NCBI RefSeq assembly: GCF_000004195.4
Contig: NC_030680.2
Span: 146,214,545-146,278,544, forward strand
Direction of reading: 5' to 3'
Length of the DNA: 64,000 nt
Source: Xenopus tropicalis
Lineage: Eukaryota; Chordata; Amphibia; Anura; Pipidae
Part shown: in pieces, positions 21,481-33,138 of the stretch
How the letters are laid out: the number at the start of each line of letters is the position of its first letter
Position numbering within the stretch: the stretch's first letter is position 1
Notes under the pieces: model-generated
What the model was told of the DNA's origin: nothing
Database searches by the model: none
Seen by the model: only the letters and a program-made list of their open reading frames with translations
Made by a program: the position numbers and the translations under genes

Positions 21481-22388
21481 GGCTTTAACACAATATCCGT
21501 CTGATTGGAGTGAAATTGACCACCTATTGGCCGAGCTGAACAAAAGGAGAGAGAATTTTCAGACCCCCCCCCGGCTCGGTGGCCACACTTGCCGTTGGGA
21601 GCCAGACGAGAGGCTTCTCGCCGTCACTGATCATTAAAGGCAACGCTGGGCTCTCATGGTGGAGCCATCACACTAAACTGAACAAGATGCAGGATTACTC
21701 AGTGCCAGGGATTTTATTTCTGCTCAGCAATGTCTCTCGTTGGGTAGGTTCTTAAATAATAAAGCGTTGGGGGGGGGAGGCGTTCTGCTGGAATTGGGAG
21801 CTCGGCTTGTCTGTAATGAGATTCCCTTTTTCCTCAGCCCGGAGATAGAATGTTCCTTTAGTCAGACCTGGGGCTGCCTGTGTAGCTGCCAACCATTAGG
21901 GGCAAAGGAAGGGGGGGGGGGGGGGGTTGGCCACCATGACTCTAGAGCCATCACTAGCCATTGCCAATAAATGTAGCCATGTAGACCTGCTGGTGTATTT
22001 ATGTCATTCTGGGAAATAAAGGGTCACTATCGTTCTATAAAGGAGTCCAAAAAGCTTGAAACCCCCCCCCCCCCCTTGCTGTTGCCCCAAAAAGGCAGAT
22101 GTCTTACATTCAGTCCATAGAAGAAAACGGGGGGGGGGGTGCTACCTAAAGTCAGTAAATAGAAAATGACATTCCCACATATCAAAGCTCTGTGGGTAAA
22201 GGGTTTCCAGATAATAGATCCCATACCTGTACTTAAAGCAATGTAACAACTGTAAAACAATATAATAATATCTTTGTCTCTATAACTACTGTATCCCCCT
22301 TGCTGCCCTGGGTTAAACATGGAACCGAATGAAGATCATTATTGCTTGATGCAGTGTATGGGTTATTATGGGTTATTAGGAAGTTACT
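21481..22388. other. Flank with poly-G/poly-C tracts and a MITE remnant
   Basis: G runs occur at about 21769-21776 and 21911-21926, and a C run at about 22062-22075. At 22200-22232 GGTTTCCAGATAATAGATCC then CATACCTGTA matches one terminus of the CAGGTATGGG MITE family. No gene was recognised. Confidence 0.55.
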
Positions 22389-22925
22389 TGTAGATTGTAA
22401 GCTCTTTTGGGCAGGGCTCTCTCCACCTCTTGTATCGGTTACTGATTGCTTTATATGTTACTCCTTGTAGAGTGTAAGCTCTTTTGGGCAGGGCTCTCTT
22501 CCCCTCTTGTATCGGTTATTGGTTGCTTTATATGTTACTCCTTGTAGAGTGTAAGCTCTTTTGGGCAGGGCTCTCTCCACCTCTTGTATCGGTTACTGAT
22601 TGCTTTATATGTTACTCCTTGTAGAGTGTAAGCTCTTTTGGGCAGGGCTACCTTCCCCTCCTGTATCGGTTACTGATTGCTTTATATGTTACTCCTTGTA
22701 GAGTGTAAGCTCTTTTGGGCAGGGCTCTCTCCACCTCTTGTATCGGTTACTGATTGCTTTATATGTTACTCCTTGTAGAGTGTAAGCTCTTTTGGGCAGG
22801 GCTCCCTTCCCCTCTTGTATCGGTTATTGATTGCTTTATATGTTACTCTGTATGTCCAATGTATGAAACCCACTTATTGTACAGCGCTGTGGAATATGTT
22901 GTTATAAATAAATGTTAATAATAAA
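22389..22925 (+). repeat. 77-bp tandem array (about 6 copies) ending in an L2/CR1-like tail
   Basis: GTGTAAGCTCTTTTGGGCAG and TATCGGTTACTGATTGCTTT recur every 77 bp up to about 22853. The tail then reads CCAATGTATGAAACCCACTT, TACAGCGCTGTGGAATATGT and AAATAAATGTTAATAATA. Copies alternate between CTCTCTCCACCTC and CTCTCTTCCCCTC types. It is the same element as 12486-12950 in the opposite orientation. Confidence 0.92.
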
Positions 22926-23112
22926 GTTATGGGATCTGTTATCCAGAGTTTTCCAGATAAGGGGTCTTTCTGTAATTTGAAGCACCAACATGGATTTATG
23001 CAGCTTAATTCCCATGTTTAGTGAATTACAGAGAAAAAGGAAAAAAAATACGAATAGGGCAGTTGAAGATCTTACTTTCTGGATAATGGGTTTCCAGATA
23101 ACGGATCTGTTT
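22926..23112. mobile_element. Diverged CAGGTATGGG-type MITE
   Basis: TTATGGGATCTGTTATCCAG at the left and TCTGGATAATGGGTTTCCAG plus ATAACGGATCTG at the right match the two arms of this family. Outer ends are degraded and no 112-bp unit array is present. Confidence 0.65.
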
Positions 23113-24099
23113 TACCCTTTCTGTTCCAGTTCAGCTCCCATTAGGCAACACTGTGCTAAAATGGTGCCTGAGAGCTCAGTGAATAACGAGAGCTGCCGCC
23201 GCTGCACGGTTGCTGTCCTGTCGGCAGCTCGACGCATTTCAAGCAGAAGCCGTTTCTTGCAGGTGAACTAAACACCTGCTCCCAGGCTCCGACACTTGCA
23301 GATGTTCCCCGAGTCACTCCCTGCGCCGACGCTTCTCCCACCAACCTTTCAACCGCCGCCGACGCCGGCCGAGACACAGAATGGTGTCCGTTACACACAG
23401 CCATTGTGCTAATTGCAGAGGTGTCGAGCGTGAAAAAAAAAAAAAAAAGACTGTTTAAAGGGAAAGTAAGCTTAAATATAAAATGGAATTGATGTAGCAA
23501 TAAAAGAATTATATATATATATATTAATTGCAGAGGTGCTTATGAAGTGATATTTAGTTTTTTTTATTTGTTGCAGAATTAATTACATGTTCCTGATGCT
23601 TTCAAGTTTATTGATTATAAATGGTTAACTGCTTGTTTGCCTGCAAGGGGGTTAATCTCCATTTCCCATGACATTTCGTACTCTGTGCTGCCATTAGGGT
23701 GTTGTAGTTCAGCCCACTGTCTGTGCCCCCCCCCATAAATTGCCATTAGTGGACTAGTCCAGCTCACTGCTTGAGTTACAACTGCCCCAGCCCCTCAAGG
23801 GTGCCATCAGTTTGCTCTGTTCCCACCCACTGCTTTATTATTGGCAGTTTATTGACCAATCTATAGTCTGCCTGACAGATATATGGCCCCAAATTGGCTG
23901 ATCCTGATTTTTATTCTGTAACCCTGTAAATTTGTTAAATTGTGTGTTACACATTAATGCAAAATGCTATTTAAATAAATGCTCAGCTTTGCAGATTCCC
24001 TGTCCTTTTTTGTCACCTGCTATATGTGTTTTAGTCCCGCCCACTGCTTGAGTGACAGGCTTCCTGCTCCTTGCTGCCATATGAGCCCTTGGAGCAGAG
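23113..24099. other. Flanking sequence, no gene recognised
   Basis: It contains a poly-A run (about 23430-23447) and an (AT)n run (about 23510-23523). The open frame at 23156-23500 on the minus strand has no recognisable domain. Confidence 0.4.
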
Positions 24100-24339
24100 T
24101 GCCATTGAGCCCTATGGAGCTTGCCATTGAGTGGGAGACTTTCCTTGGGCCGGGTTGGAGCTGCAGAGTGCCATTGAGCCCTATGGGAGACTTTCCTTGG
24201 GCCGGGTTGGAGCTGCAGAGTGCCATTGAGCCCTATGGGAGACTTTCCTTGGGCCGGGTTGGAGCTGCAGAGTGCCATTGAGCCCTATGGGAGGCTTCCC
24301 TTGGGCCGGGTTGGAGCTGCAGAGTGCCATTGAGCCCTA
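24100..24339. repeat. 52-bp tandem array (about 4.5 copies)
   Basis: GAGTGCCATTGAGCCCTATG and CCTTGGGCCGGGTTGGAGCT recur with a 52-bp period (for example GAGTG at 24166 and 24218). The first copy is irregular. Confidence 0.93.
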
Positions 24340-25540
24340 AGTTTTCAAACAACATTTTCGCACATCGAAAATTATCGCGGTTACTCCGAATTTTTTCCAA
24401 TCGTTATTTTAACCACCCAAATTTGTGGTTTAATGAATGGGCCCCTGAGAGTGTTCTAGCCGCTAGTTAGTCACTATGGAGAATATTCTTCTGCGCTCCC
24501 TGTCTACTTGGCCTACTTGACGCACGAAACGCGCCAGGCGCTTTGTTTTTACATGGAATAATAAAGACCGGCTTTTAGTAGACTTCTGTATCCGGTGTGT
24601 TTGGAGTCTCTTCGGTTTTCGTTTGTGATCTTTCCCTTCAGCTACGGGGCCCTGAGCACCCAGACCACTTCTGGACCTTGGTGAGGGCATTAACTTTACA
24701 TAAATACCTTCAATGCCTTGGGACTAGCGACTTATTTGAATTGTCCCTATACGCAGGCAGTTTCAGTTTATATTCATTAAATCTATTATTATTTACTTAT
24801 TTTTGGGGTTTTGGGATATATTCCCTGTCTACTTTCAGCCACACTTCCCTCCATATCCGAGAGCTTCCCCCATAGCTACGTAGGCAACTGTACAGTCTGT
24901 CCCAATTATTGCTTAAACTTCTTCATTTATATAAGCTATATCCCTGGATTATAAATGGATAGGTGCAAATCTATACGTTACAATACGCCTCCTGCTGAGA
25001 TGTTCTTGCAAATGAATAAAACATTAAAATGTATTTAAGAAGATTAACTAGTTTATTCTGCCTACCGATTTTATTTTTAAAAGAAAAAGAGACAGTATAT
25101 ATATATATATAATATATATTTATAACCCAGCTATGATCTGTATATCAAAGACAGAGCTGGCTGGCAGCCACGGAGACTTTGCATTAGAGTTTGAATACAG
25201 CACAATTTATAAAGTGAACCCCCATAGATACCACATTTCCTATTTCCAGGATAGAAGATATATAGGAGGGGGGAGAGAAGCTATTTTTTAATTCCCCCCC
25301 ATTCTTCTAAGGGATGATATCAATGGCTTTTTTTCTTTTTGCATTAAAAATATCTATTTTAGATGGGGGTGAGATGAAAGCATTTCCATTGGGCAGACGT
25401 TGAATGTAGAATGATGTAGAATGATGTATAATGTTCTTGTCCTACAGGATTCTTTTTTGCTTTCTTTCCTATTCCCAAACCCAAACCTATTGATTATGCC
25501 ACATCCTGGGCTGCCAGACAAAATGCATCATGGTGTAGAT
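24340..25540. other. AT-rich flank with probable MITE debris
   Basis: At 24350-24445 the texture (TTTCGCACATCGAAAATTAT) resembles AT-rich frog MITEs. A TA-rich run lies at about 25098-25124. No exon was recognised. Confidence 0.4.
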
Positions 25541-25682
25541 CAGGGCTGTCCAACTGGAGGCCTACAGGCCAGATATGGCCCTCAGTCTGTTCAGACTTTA
25601 TTATATGACATATAACATGGCCGTCCAACAGGCTCTGCACCATATAACTGGCCCACTACATGTAAGAAGTTGGACGGCAATG
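25541..25682. mobile_element. Probable hAT-type MITE (CAGGGCTGTCCAACT end)
   Basis: The left end CAGGGCTGTCCAACTGGAGG is a typical hAT terminus. The right end, GTTGGACGGCAATG, is a degraded inverted copy. The candidate flanks GTGTAGAT and ACACAGAT differ at four positions, so the target duplication is not convincing. Confidence 0.55.
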
Positions 25683-25913
25683 ACACAGATCAAAGAGAAA
25701 CCAGGCCAATGGTATCACTATATGTTACCGGGCCCCACAGAAGGCCCCAACATCTAAGTTGACCTATTTTACCAGGATATATTGAAATTTCTCATTAATA
25801 AGGGCCTTACTGGACCCCCTAAACTCCTGGGCCCTCTTGTGTAGTAGGAATATGTAATAGGAACCTTGGAAATACCATCTAGTCCCTTGCTCCTGTGCAC
25901 CCCAGAGCTTGCC

Positions 25914-26064
25914 CAGGGTTGGACTGGGCTGGCACTCCCCAAGGCCACCCGTCTCCCTCAAATTTAATTTATGCTCACTTAGGGGAGGGGGTTGGGTGGG
26001 TGGCCCCTGCAAGGGGGATGGGTCGGCAGCCCCGGTGGACCCTGCACCCCCCAGTCCAACCCTT
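25914..26064. mobile_element. Short hAT-type MITE, perfect 8-bp target duplication
   Basis: It starts CAGGGTTGGACTGGGCTGG and ends CCAGTCCAACCCTT. AGCTTGCC flanks it at 25906-25913 and 26065-26072, an exact duplication. The termini resemble those at 31647-31925 and 62540-62821. Confidence 0.88.
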
Positions 26065-26072
26065 AGCTTGCC

Positions 26073-26446
26073 ATAAGCACCATGTGGATAAAGGTAGGTG
26101 CTACCAGAAATTCAATGCTGGGTGCATATGCATGTAGGCCCCTTTTTCGGTGGCTTTTTCTGGGTGCAACTTTGCATCCAGAGCTGCATCTAATGATTGT
26201 AAATGCGACCATTTGTTGGTAAATGCTTAAAAAAACAACATTTATTAGACTATGGGGATTGTTATATTTGGTTTACAATCCCTTTACAAAAAAAATACAA
26301 AAAGGAATTTTTGTATAATGCAAATTGTTGATCGCCTTTATTCATTCTGTTTTCAGAAATATTATGTGGGGTAGGGGGCAAAACCTGGGCCTTTCTAGAT
26401 ATTGAAGAATAAGGGGCAGATATTTTATGTTTAGAGCTTAACACAT
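26073..26446. other. Short flank, no feature
   Basis: AT-rich sequence in which no exon or transposon end was recognised. Confidence 0.4.
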
Positions 26447-26829
26447 AGGGGTTTATTTATCAATTTTTGAATTCGTGAATTCGATTTTGTTTTTCGAAAT
26501 TGATTAAACTCGCATACTGAATGCTTTCATATTTATTAAAGTGGTAAACTCGTGAGATTAAAAAAAACGTAAATATACGAATGACAAACTCGAATAAAAC
26601 TCGTAAACTCGAATTGACAATATGACTTGACTTTGCCTTAGGACAACTCCCATTGGCTTCTATAGAAACTCCCAAGCTTTGAGATGGAGAATTTTCACAT
26701 TCGAGTTTTTGTTTTTTTTGCACTTAATAAATACCAGACATTCAAGTTTTCGAATCACAACTTGAATTTGAATTTTTTTAAGTGCAATCAAAATAAAAAA
26801 ACAAACTCAACCGTTGATAAATCACCCCC
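26447..26829. mobile_element. AT-rich MITE with GGGGTTTATTTATC ends
   Basis: The left border reads AGGGGTTTATTTATCAA and the right border reads TTGATAAATCACCCCC, an imperfect inverted pair. The interior is rich in TTCGAA and CTCGTAAACTCG words. The family was not named and no target duplication was fixed. Confidence 0.65.
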
Positions 26830-27666
26830 GTAAAAAGGCACCCATGTTCTATCAATTCCTTTGGGTTCTTTAGAAAGGTATTTATCGATGGTTGAAAGTT
26901 CAAACTCCCCATTTGATAATTAAGCTTCTAAAAATCCCATAGGAATGAATAGAACGTGGGTGAGTTTTTATGTATCAAGCTCTAAACTCACATTTTGATA
27001 AATCTGCCCCTAAATTTATTAAATGGAATAAAGGTGAAAAAGAAAAGTATCGTGGACAAGGGAGTGAGTTCAGACAACCCAGACATAGAAACAGATTTAA
27101 TAAAACTCCATAATTTCTAATTTTTTTCATTTTAAAATTCGACTTAACTCATTTCCTCTAATGTGTCTAATTTACTAAAAAAAAATCCAATATGAAAAGT
27201 CCATGGCAGAAAAAGTTGCAGAGGTTTTTGTTGCGCCAAAACCTCTACTTTATCGAATTGTCGCACAAAAAAACCAGCGTCAAAAATCAAAAACTTCTAG
27301 GCAAAAGGGAAGGGACCTTTTGGCTTCTACATGATCTCGGCAAGTTTTAGCCGGTGAAATGTTGGAGTTGAGATTTTTAGGCGTTTCGGCGAAAAGTAAA
27401 TCTCCAAAAAAAAAAATCACTGGCTCTAACACCTTTAATGCTGAATTCTAAAACAGAAAGCCTGAGTTTGATTCCCCTGTGAGCTCCTTGGGGGCCGTGG
27501 CAGATCACAAAATCTTCCTCCCCCTTAGGCACCAACATTGTAGTCTTGTGCACAGTGTGACTGATAAATCCATTGGGCACCCCCTTTTCTTCTTTCTTTT
27601 TGCCTCTGTTTCCTTCTTTTTCTTATTTCGTGTCTGAAGCTAGTAGCTGGACATCCCTAATATAAA
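26830..27666. other. AT-rich transposon debris
   Basis: A second terminus-like CACATTTTGATAAATCTGCC lies near 26990-27010. Around 27420-27560 GAGTTTGATTCCCCTGTGAG with GGCAGATCACAAAATC resembles the body of a tRNA-derived SINE or L2-like element. No gene was recognised. Confidence 0.45.
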
Positions 27667-27767
27667 TACAGGTATGGGATCCCGTATCCGGAAACCCGTT
27701 ATCCATAAGGTTCCGAATTACGGAAAGGCCATTTCCTATAGACTCCATTATAATAATAATATATATT
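27667..27767. mobile_element. Left end of a CAGGTATGGG-type MITE
   Basis: TACAGGTATGGGATCCCGTA and CGTTATCCATAAGGTTCCGA form the left arm, followed by AATAATAATATATATT and then the 112-bp array. The right arm expected after 28700 was not found. Confidence 0.75.
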
Positions 27768-28695
27768 ATTTAATGGTTAAATGATTCCCTTTTCTCTGTA
27801 ATAATAAAACAGTACCTGTACTTGATCCCAACTAAGATATAATTACCCCTTATTGGGGGCAGAACAGCCCTATTGGGTTTATTTCATGGTTAAATGATTC
27901 CCTTTTCTCTGTAATAATAAAAAGTACCTGTACTTGATCCCAACTAAGATATAATTACCCCTTATTGGGGGCAGAACAATCCTATTGGGTTTATTTAATG
28001 GTTAAATGATTCCCTTTTCTCTGTAATAATAAAACAGTACCTGTACTTGATCCCAACTAAGATATAATTACCCCTTATTGGGGGCAGAACAATCCTATTG
28101 GGTTTATTTAATGGTTAAATGATTCCCTTTTCTCTGTAATAATAAAACAGTACCTGTACTTGATCCCAACTAAGATATAATTACCCCTTATTGGGGCAGA
28201 ACAGCCCTATTGGGTTTATTTCATGGTTAAATGATTCCCTTTTCTCTGTAATAATAAAAAGTACCTGTACTTGATCCCAACTAAGATATAATTACCCCTT
28301 ATTGGGGCAGAACAGCCCTATTGGGTTTATTTCATGGTTAAATGATTCCCTTTTCTCTGTAATAATAAAACAGTACCTGTACTTGATCCCAACTAAGATA
28401 TAATTACCCCTCATTGGGGGCAGAACAGTCCTATTGGGTTTATTTAATGGTTAAATGATTCCCTTTTCTCTGTAATAATAAAACAGTACCTGTACTTGAT
28501 CCCAACTAAGATATAATTACCCCTTATTGGGGCAGAACAGCCCTATTGGGTTTATTTAATGGTTAAATGATTCCCTTTTCTCTGTAATAATAAAACAGTA
28601 CCTGTACTTGATCCCAACTAAGATATAATTACCCCTTATTGGGGCAGAACAGCCCTATTGGGTTTATTTAATGGTTAAATGATTCCCCTTTTCTG
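27768..28695 (+). repeat. 112-bp tandem array, locus 3 (about 8 copies)
   Basis: Successive AGTACCTGTACTTGATCCC positions are about 111-114 bp apart (27811 to 28597). Two copies share an AAAAAGTACC deletion and two share ACAATCCTATTG, so variants spread within the array. The array ends near 28695 in TTCCCCTTTTCTGTAATAAT. Confidence 0.97.
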
Positions 28696-29369
28696 TAATA
28701 ATACCCAACTTTAATTGTATCTATGTTTTGTTTTAATGTACTTAATGTATTGTATCTAGATATCTGCCTCTCAGTGATTTATGACGGATCTTATTGGGGC
28801 AGAAAACTTTTCATGGGCATCATCAGAATGATATATATCTTTCCCAGAATCACTGCTCTTGAGTGTGAGATACCGTCACTCACAGACCGAGGAACGAGAT
28901 TCCTGTAAATGTTAAATATTTTTTTTTGCAGTCGGTCAGTATTTTGCCCTCTTTGCTTTTCTCTCCCTCTCTAAAAAATCTTTATTATGGAAGTGGCGGA
29001 TAAATGCGAAAGTTGCTTCCCCGTGACCTCATGCTCACTCTGCAATCCAGAAATCCTAATGCTCAGACTCATTATCGTGGCCAATCAATAGATCCAACTC
29101 ATGGTTCAAAAATGTGTTTTCTGAGTTATGTCTCAACATTAAAACATTAGACTCTTAATAATTGATGAGGACGAAGCCGTTTGATGGAAGACTTGTGTCT
29201 CTTCCAAGCGACTTGCTCTGTATTGTTTGCTGAGATATTTGCATTGGTTATTTGTTTGTGTAAGGATACTGGAACCTGGGGTGTGGAACTTACCTGTAGG
29301 ATGGGGTTGTCCCCGGGGCTGAAGTAGTGGGGGGGCTTTGGGGAGCCGCTAGAGTGTTTAGTAGAAAAT
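28696..29369. other. Flank, no gene recognised
   Basis: Unique-looking sequence between two arrays with no identifiable exon. A short open frame at 28723-28908 starts inside MITE-derived sequence. Confidence 0.4.
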
Positions 29370-30612
29370 GTGGCCTTCAGAGAGAAGTTTCTTGGATCAC
29401 CCTCAGGATTAAGGGTTGATGTGTCTCCAGATCCTGGGGTGGTAAGGCTCCTGGAAAGACCAGTATAGATGACCCTGTGAATGGTGATTGGACCACCTTG
29501 AGGATTAAGGGTTGATGTGTCTCCAGATCCTGGGGTGGAAGGATCCTGGAAAGACCAGTATAGATGACCCTGTGAATGGTGATTGGACCACCTTGAGGAT
29601 TAAGGGTTGATGTGTCTCCAGATCCTGGGGTGGAAGGATCCTGGAAAGACCAGTATAGATGACCCTGTGAATGGTGATTGGACCACCTTGAGGATTAAGG
29701 GTTGACGTGACTCCAGATCCTGGGGTGGAAAGATCCTGGAAAGACCAGTATAGATGACCCTGTGAATGGTGATTGGACCACCTTGAGGATTTAGAGTTGA
29801 TGTGTCTCCAGATCCTGGGATGGTAAGGCTCCTGGATAGACCAGTATAGATGATCCTGTGAATGATGATTGGATCACCCTCAGGATTAAGGGTTAACATG
29901 TCTCCAGATCCTGGGGTGAAAGAATCCTAGAAAGACCAGTATAGATGAGCCTGTGAATGGTGATTGGACCACCTTCAGGATTAAGGGTTGATGTGTCTCC
30001 AGATCCTGGGGTGGTAAGGCTCCTGGAAAGACCAGCATAGATGACCCTGTGAATGGTGATTGGACCACCTTCAGGATTAAGGGTTGATGGGTCTCCAGAT
30101 TCTATGGTGAGAAGGCTTCCAAAAAGAACAAGAATAGATGACACTGTTTAATAGTAATTGGACCACCTTCTTAAGGGTTGATGGGTCTCCAGGTTCTGTG
30201 GTGAGAAGGCTTCAGAAAAGACCAGCATAGATTACTCTGGGAATAAGATTTAGGTTTAATGTGTATCCAGATGTTAGGGTGGAAATGCTTCAGGAAAACC
30301 AGCATAAATAACCCTGTGAATGATGATTGGATCACCCTCAGGATTTAGGGTTAATGTGTTTCCAGATCCTGGGGTGAGAAGGCTTCAGGAAAGACCAGCA
30401 TAATTAATCCTGTGAATGAGGATTGGATCATTCTCAGGATTAAGGGTTAACATGTCTCCAGATCCTGGGGTGAGAAGGCTTCAGCAAAGACCAGCATAAA
30501 TAACCCTGTGAATGATGATTGGATCACCCTCAGGATTTAGGGTTAATGTGTTTCCAGATCCTGGGGTGGAAAGGCTCCAGGAAAGACCAATGTAGATGAC
30601 CCTGTGAATAAT
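29370..30612. repeat. About 95-bp tandem array (about 13 copies, diverged)
   Basis: GATTAAGGGTTGATGTGTCT, CCAGATCCTGGGGTGG and GACCAGTATAGATGACCCTG recur every 95-96 bp. Copies near 29500-29750 are close to identical, while those after 30120 are more diverged and contain deletions. Minus-strand open frames here are array artefacts. Confidence 0.93.
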
Positions 30613-31553
30613 GATTAGCTATCTAAAAGCATAGACTGCACATATGAGGTGGTGGGGCATTCATGGGTGGAGGGGAAAATTTGTGTTTCCGGGGGCTACC
30701 TATAGATGGCTCTCCAAATGAGAACTTCTAATTATATACACTATGCTACTTGTTCTCTTTTTGGAGAGGCTAAGCCTTTTTAAACCTTTATTATTATCCA
30801 CCAACTCAACACTGAGGTGCAATATTTAGCGCAGCTACCTTGCAGCGCTGGGGTCTTGGGTTCGATTCCAGGCAGGGCACAGCTAGGAGTTTGAATGTCC
30901 TTCCTGTTCTTGCACGGGTTTCCTCTGGGTACTCTGGTTTCCTATTACTCTCCAAAAAACATAAAATTGGTCCTTGGGGGGTCCAGATTCTATGGTCTCC
31001 TGCGTGCTGTAGGCCCAGATAGTCCAGATTGCACTGCATGTACTTGGTGTGAGTGCAGGTCATACCAAGTGAGTGCAGGACATGTGCTTTTAAAATGGCC
31101 CAAATCTTTCCATGGATGCACCCAGTCTGTACCTATTGGATTCAGGTGAAAATGTTGCCTTCAGGTATCCAGCACTGTAACCACATGGCCTTAAGGGTTT
31201 GGATTTGATTTGGATGAAATGAAGGATTTGGTGCAGATCTAAGAAGTGTTGGGATTAAGTTAAATCCGAGTTTAATCCTGGATTTAGTATATTTCTGTGT
31301 ATTTCCTACTTTGTTTACAGATTTCCTTCCCACTGGGCGCTCAGCATGTCTACAGGAATGAGATACTTTTTCATTGCGACCTTTTGCCACCATGTCCAAT
31401 CAGAGATCCCCTCACTTCACATGTACAGTGCACCCTAAACTTTAAACATAATCAAAAAGGCTTTGACCCTGGGACAGAGCCTCACAGAGTATGGGGAACC
31501 CTGGGTACCAATGAAAAAATACAGATATTTGGCAGACTGTGGGTAAGGATGTT
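30613..31553. other. Flank with a dispersed repeat fragment
   Basis: At about 30815-31060 the words TTGCAGCGCTGGGGTCTTGG, TTCGATTCCA and TTTCCTCTGGGTACTCTGGT belong to a dispersed repeat very common in fish and frog genomes. I cannot assign its class safely. The tRNA-like TTCGATTCC is not part of a tRNA fold. Confidence 0.5.
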
Positions 31554-32284
31554 GTTTGGTGGGTCAATGGATTTATGGTGGCACAATGGACTTCTCCAAC
31601 TCTTTTTCCACCTCCCCCCTTGTCCTTGGATGGTGTCATGTTTGGTCAGGTTCGGACTGGGCCTCCGGGACACCGGGAAAAATCCCGGTGGGCCCCGGCC
31701 CTAGTGGGCCCCAGCGGGCCCAGTCCGACCTTTGCCTGCGCTCCCCGCTACTGACTGTTCCTCCCCTGACGCGTTCAATTTATACGCGCTCGGGGAGGAC
31801 GTCAGGCATGGGCCCTTCGGGGGGTTAGGGGGGGCCCTGGGGGGATTAGGGGACGCGGCTGGGGCACCTGCAGGGCCCCTGGGGCAGGAGCCCCGGTGGG
31901 CCCTGCACCCCCCTGTCCGACCCTGTGTTTTATTTCCTGATGAAGTCAACCAGTTATATGGAAGTTTTATGAGGATAGTAGGTTGGGTCAAGGGATTTAT
32001 GGTTGCACAATGGGTCAAGGGATTTATGGTTGCACAATGGACTTCTCCAACTCTTTTTCCACCTCCCCCCATTCATTGGATGGTGTCACTTTTGGTTTCA
32101 TGATGAAGTGAACCAATTATATGGAAGTTTTATGAGGATAGTAGGTTGGGTCAAGGGATTTATGGTTGCACAATGGACTTCTCCAACTCTTTTTCCACCT
32201 CCCCCCTATCCTTGGATGGTGTCACTTTTGGTTTCCTGATGAAGTCAACCAGTTACATGGAAGTTTTATGAGGATAGTAGGTTG
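31554..32284. repeat. 137-bp tandem array, first copy split by a hAT MITE
   Basis: CACAATGGACTTCTCCAACT occurs at about 31584, 32034 and 32171. The last spacing is 137 bp. The first is 450 bp, which equals 137 plus the 287 bp added by the inserted element and a local 24-25-bp duplication near 32004-32030. The unit also contains GAAGTTTTATGAGGATAGTA. Confidence 0.9.
31647..31925. mobile_element. GC-rich hAT-type MITE inside the 137-bp array
   Basis: It starts CAGGTTCGGACTGGGCCTCC and ends CCCCTGTCCGACCCTG. Flanks TGTTTGGT (31639-31646) and TGTTTTAT (31926-31933) match at 6 of 8 positions. The uninterrupted array copies read CTTTTGGTTTC at this place, supporting insertion there. It is 279 bp with no coding capacity. 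Confidence 0.85.
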
Positions 32285-32831
32285 TGTTGGTGGACTAAGC
32301 TGTCTGCCTGCATACAGATCTCTACCTTTTTGTTCCTTTGTTCCTATCCCACCATGTTGTCCTGTCAGTCATTTGTGTAAATTCCTTGGGCATCACTGCA
32401 CTCACATATTCACATTGCCTTCAGTACAGTGGACAGACAAGTACCCAGAGGGTAAAAAGCTGGTATTGTAAAAGACGTCATATTCAAATGTAAAAAGAGA
32501 TGGGGAGCAACACAAGCATTAAAAATGTACCTGGGGGTGCCAGGTACACCTGGTTTTTATGCAACCAAAACTTGCCTCCAAGCCAGGAATTCAAAAATGA
32601 GCCCCTGCTTTGAGGAGCAACTGGAAGCAACATCTAATGGTTTGGTGAGCAACATTTTGCCCTGGTTGGGGACCACTGATACAAGGTCTCCAAATTTACC
32701 CTCAACCTGCAGTGGTCCCCTGTAGTGTAGGAAGCACTATGCTCTCTGCAGACGCTGGCCAAGTTCGGTGTCAGCAGTTGCCTAGCTATGGGCAGAACAC
32801 CAGAAGAAAACTGGATCTGGAAAGCCTAGAT
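32285..32831. mobile_element. Partial hAT MITE (about 32485-32679) and short flank
   Basis: From about 32485 GGGGAGCAACACAAGCAT, CCAAAACTTGCCTCCAAGCC and GGTTGGGGACCACTG match the CAGGGGTCCCCAACC family. The left terminus is missing. The neighbouring sequence has no recognised feature. Confidence 0.75.
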
Positions 32832-33138
32832 CAGGGATCCCCAACCTTTCTTACTCGGGAGCCACAGTCAAATGTAAAAAGACTTTGGGAGCAACACAAG
32901 CATCATAAAAGTTCATGGAGGAGCCAAATAAGGGCTGTGATTGGCTATTAGGCAGCCTCTATGCACCCTATCAGCTTACAGGGGCTTTATTTGGTAGGAA
33001 ATCTTGTTTTTATTCAACCAAAACTTGCCCCCAAGTCAGGAATTCAAAAATAACTACCTGGTTTGGGGGCACTGAGAGCAACATCCAAGGGGTTGGGGAG
33101 CAACATGTTGCCCCATAGCCACTGGTTGGGGATCACTG
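32832..33138. mobile_element. hAT-type MITE, complete (CAGGGATCCCCAACC end)
   Basis: The left end is CAGGGATCCCCAACCTTTCT and the right end GGTTGGGGATCACTG. Flanks GCCTAGAT (32824-32831) and GTCCAGAT (33139-33146) match at 6 of 8 positions. It is 307 bp and is the clearest full-length relative of the copy at 61488-61762. Confidence 0.85.

Noticed and set aside
25541..25690. 8-bp target duplication for the CAGGGCTGTCC MITE
   Set aside because: The candidate flanks differ at four of eight positions. The element call rests on its terminus only.
30850..30870. TTCGATTCC motif resembling a tRNA T-loop
   Set aside because: No acceptor, D or anticodon stem can be drawn around it, and it lies in a dispersed repeat. 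The similar motif near 27466 is also repeat-derived.
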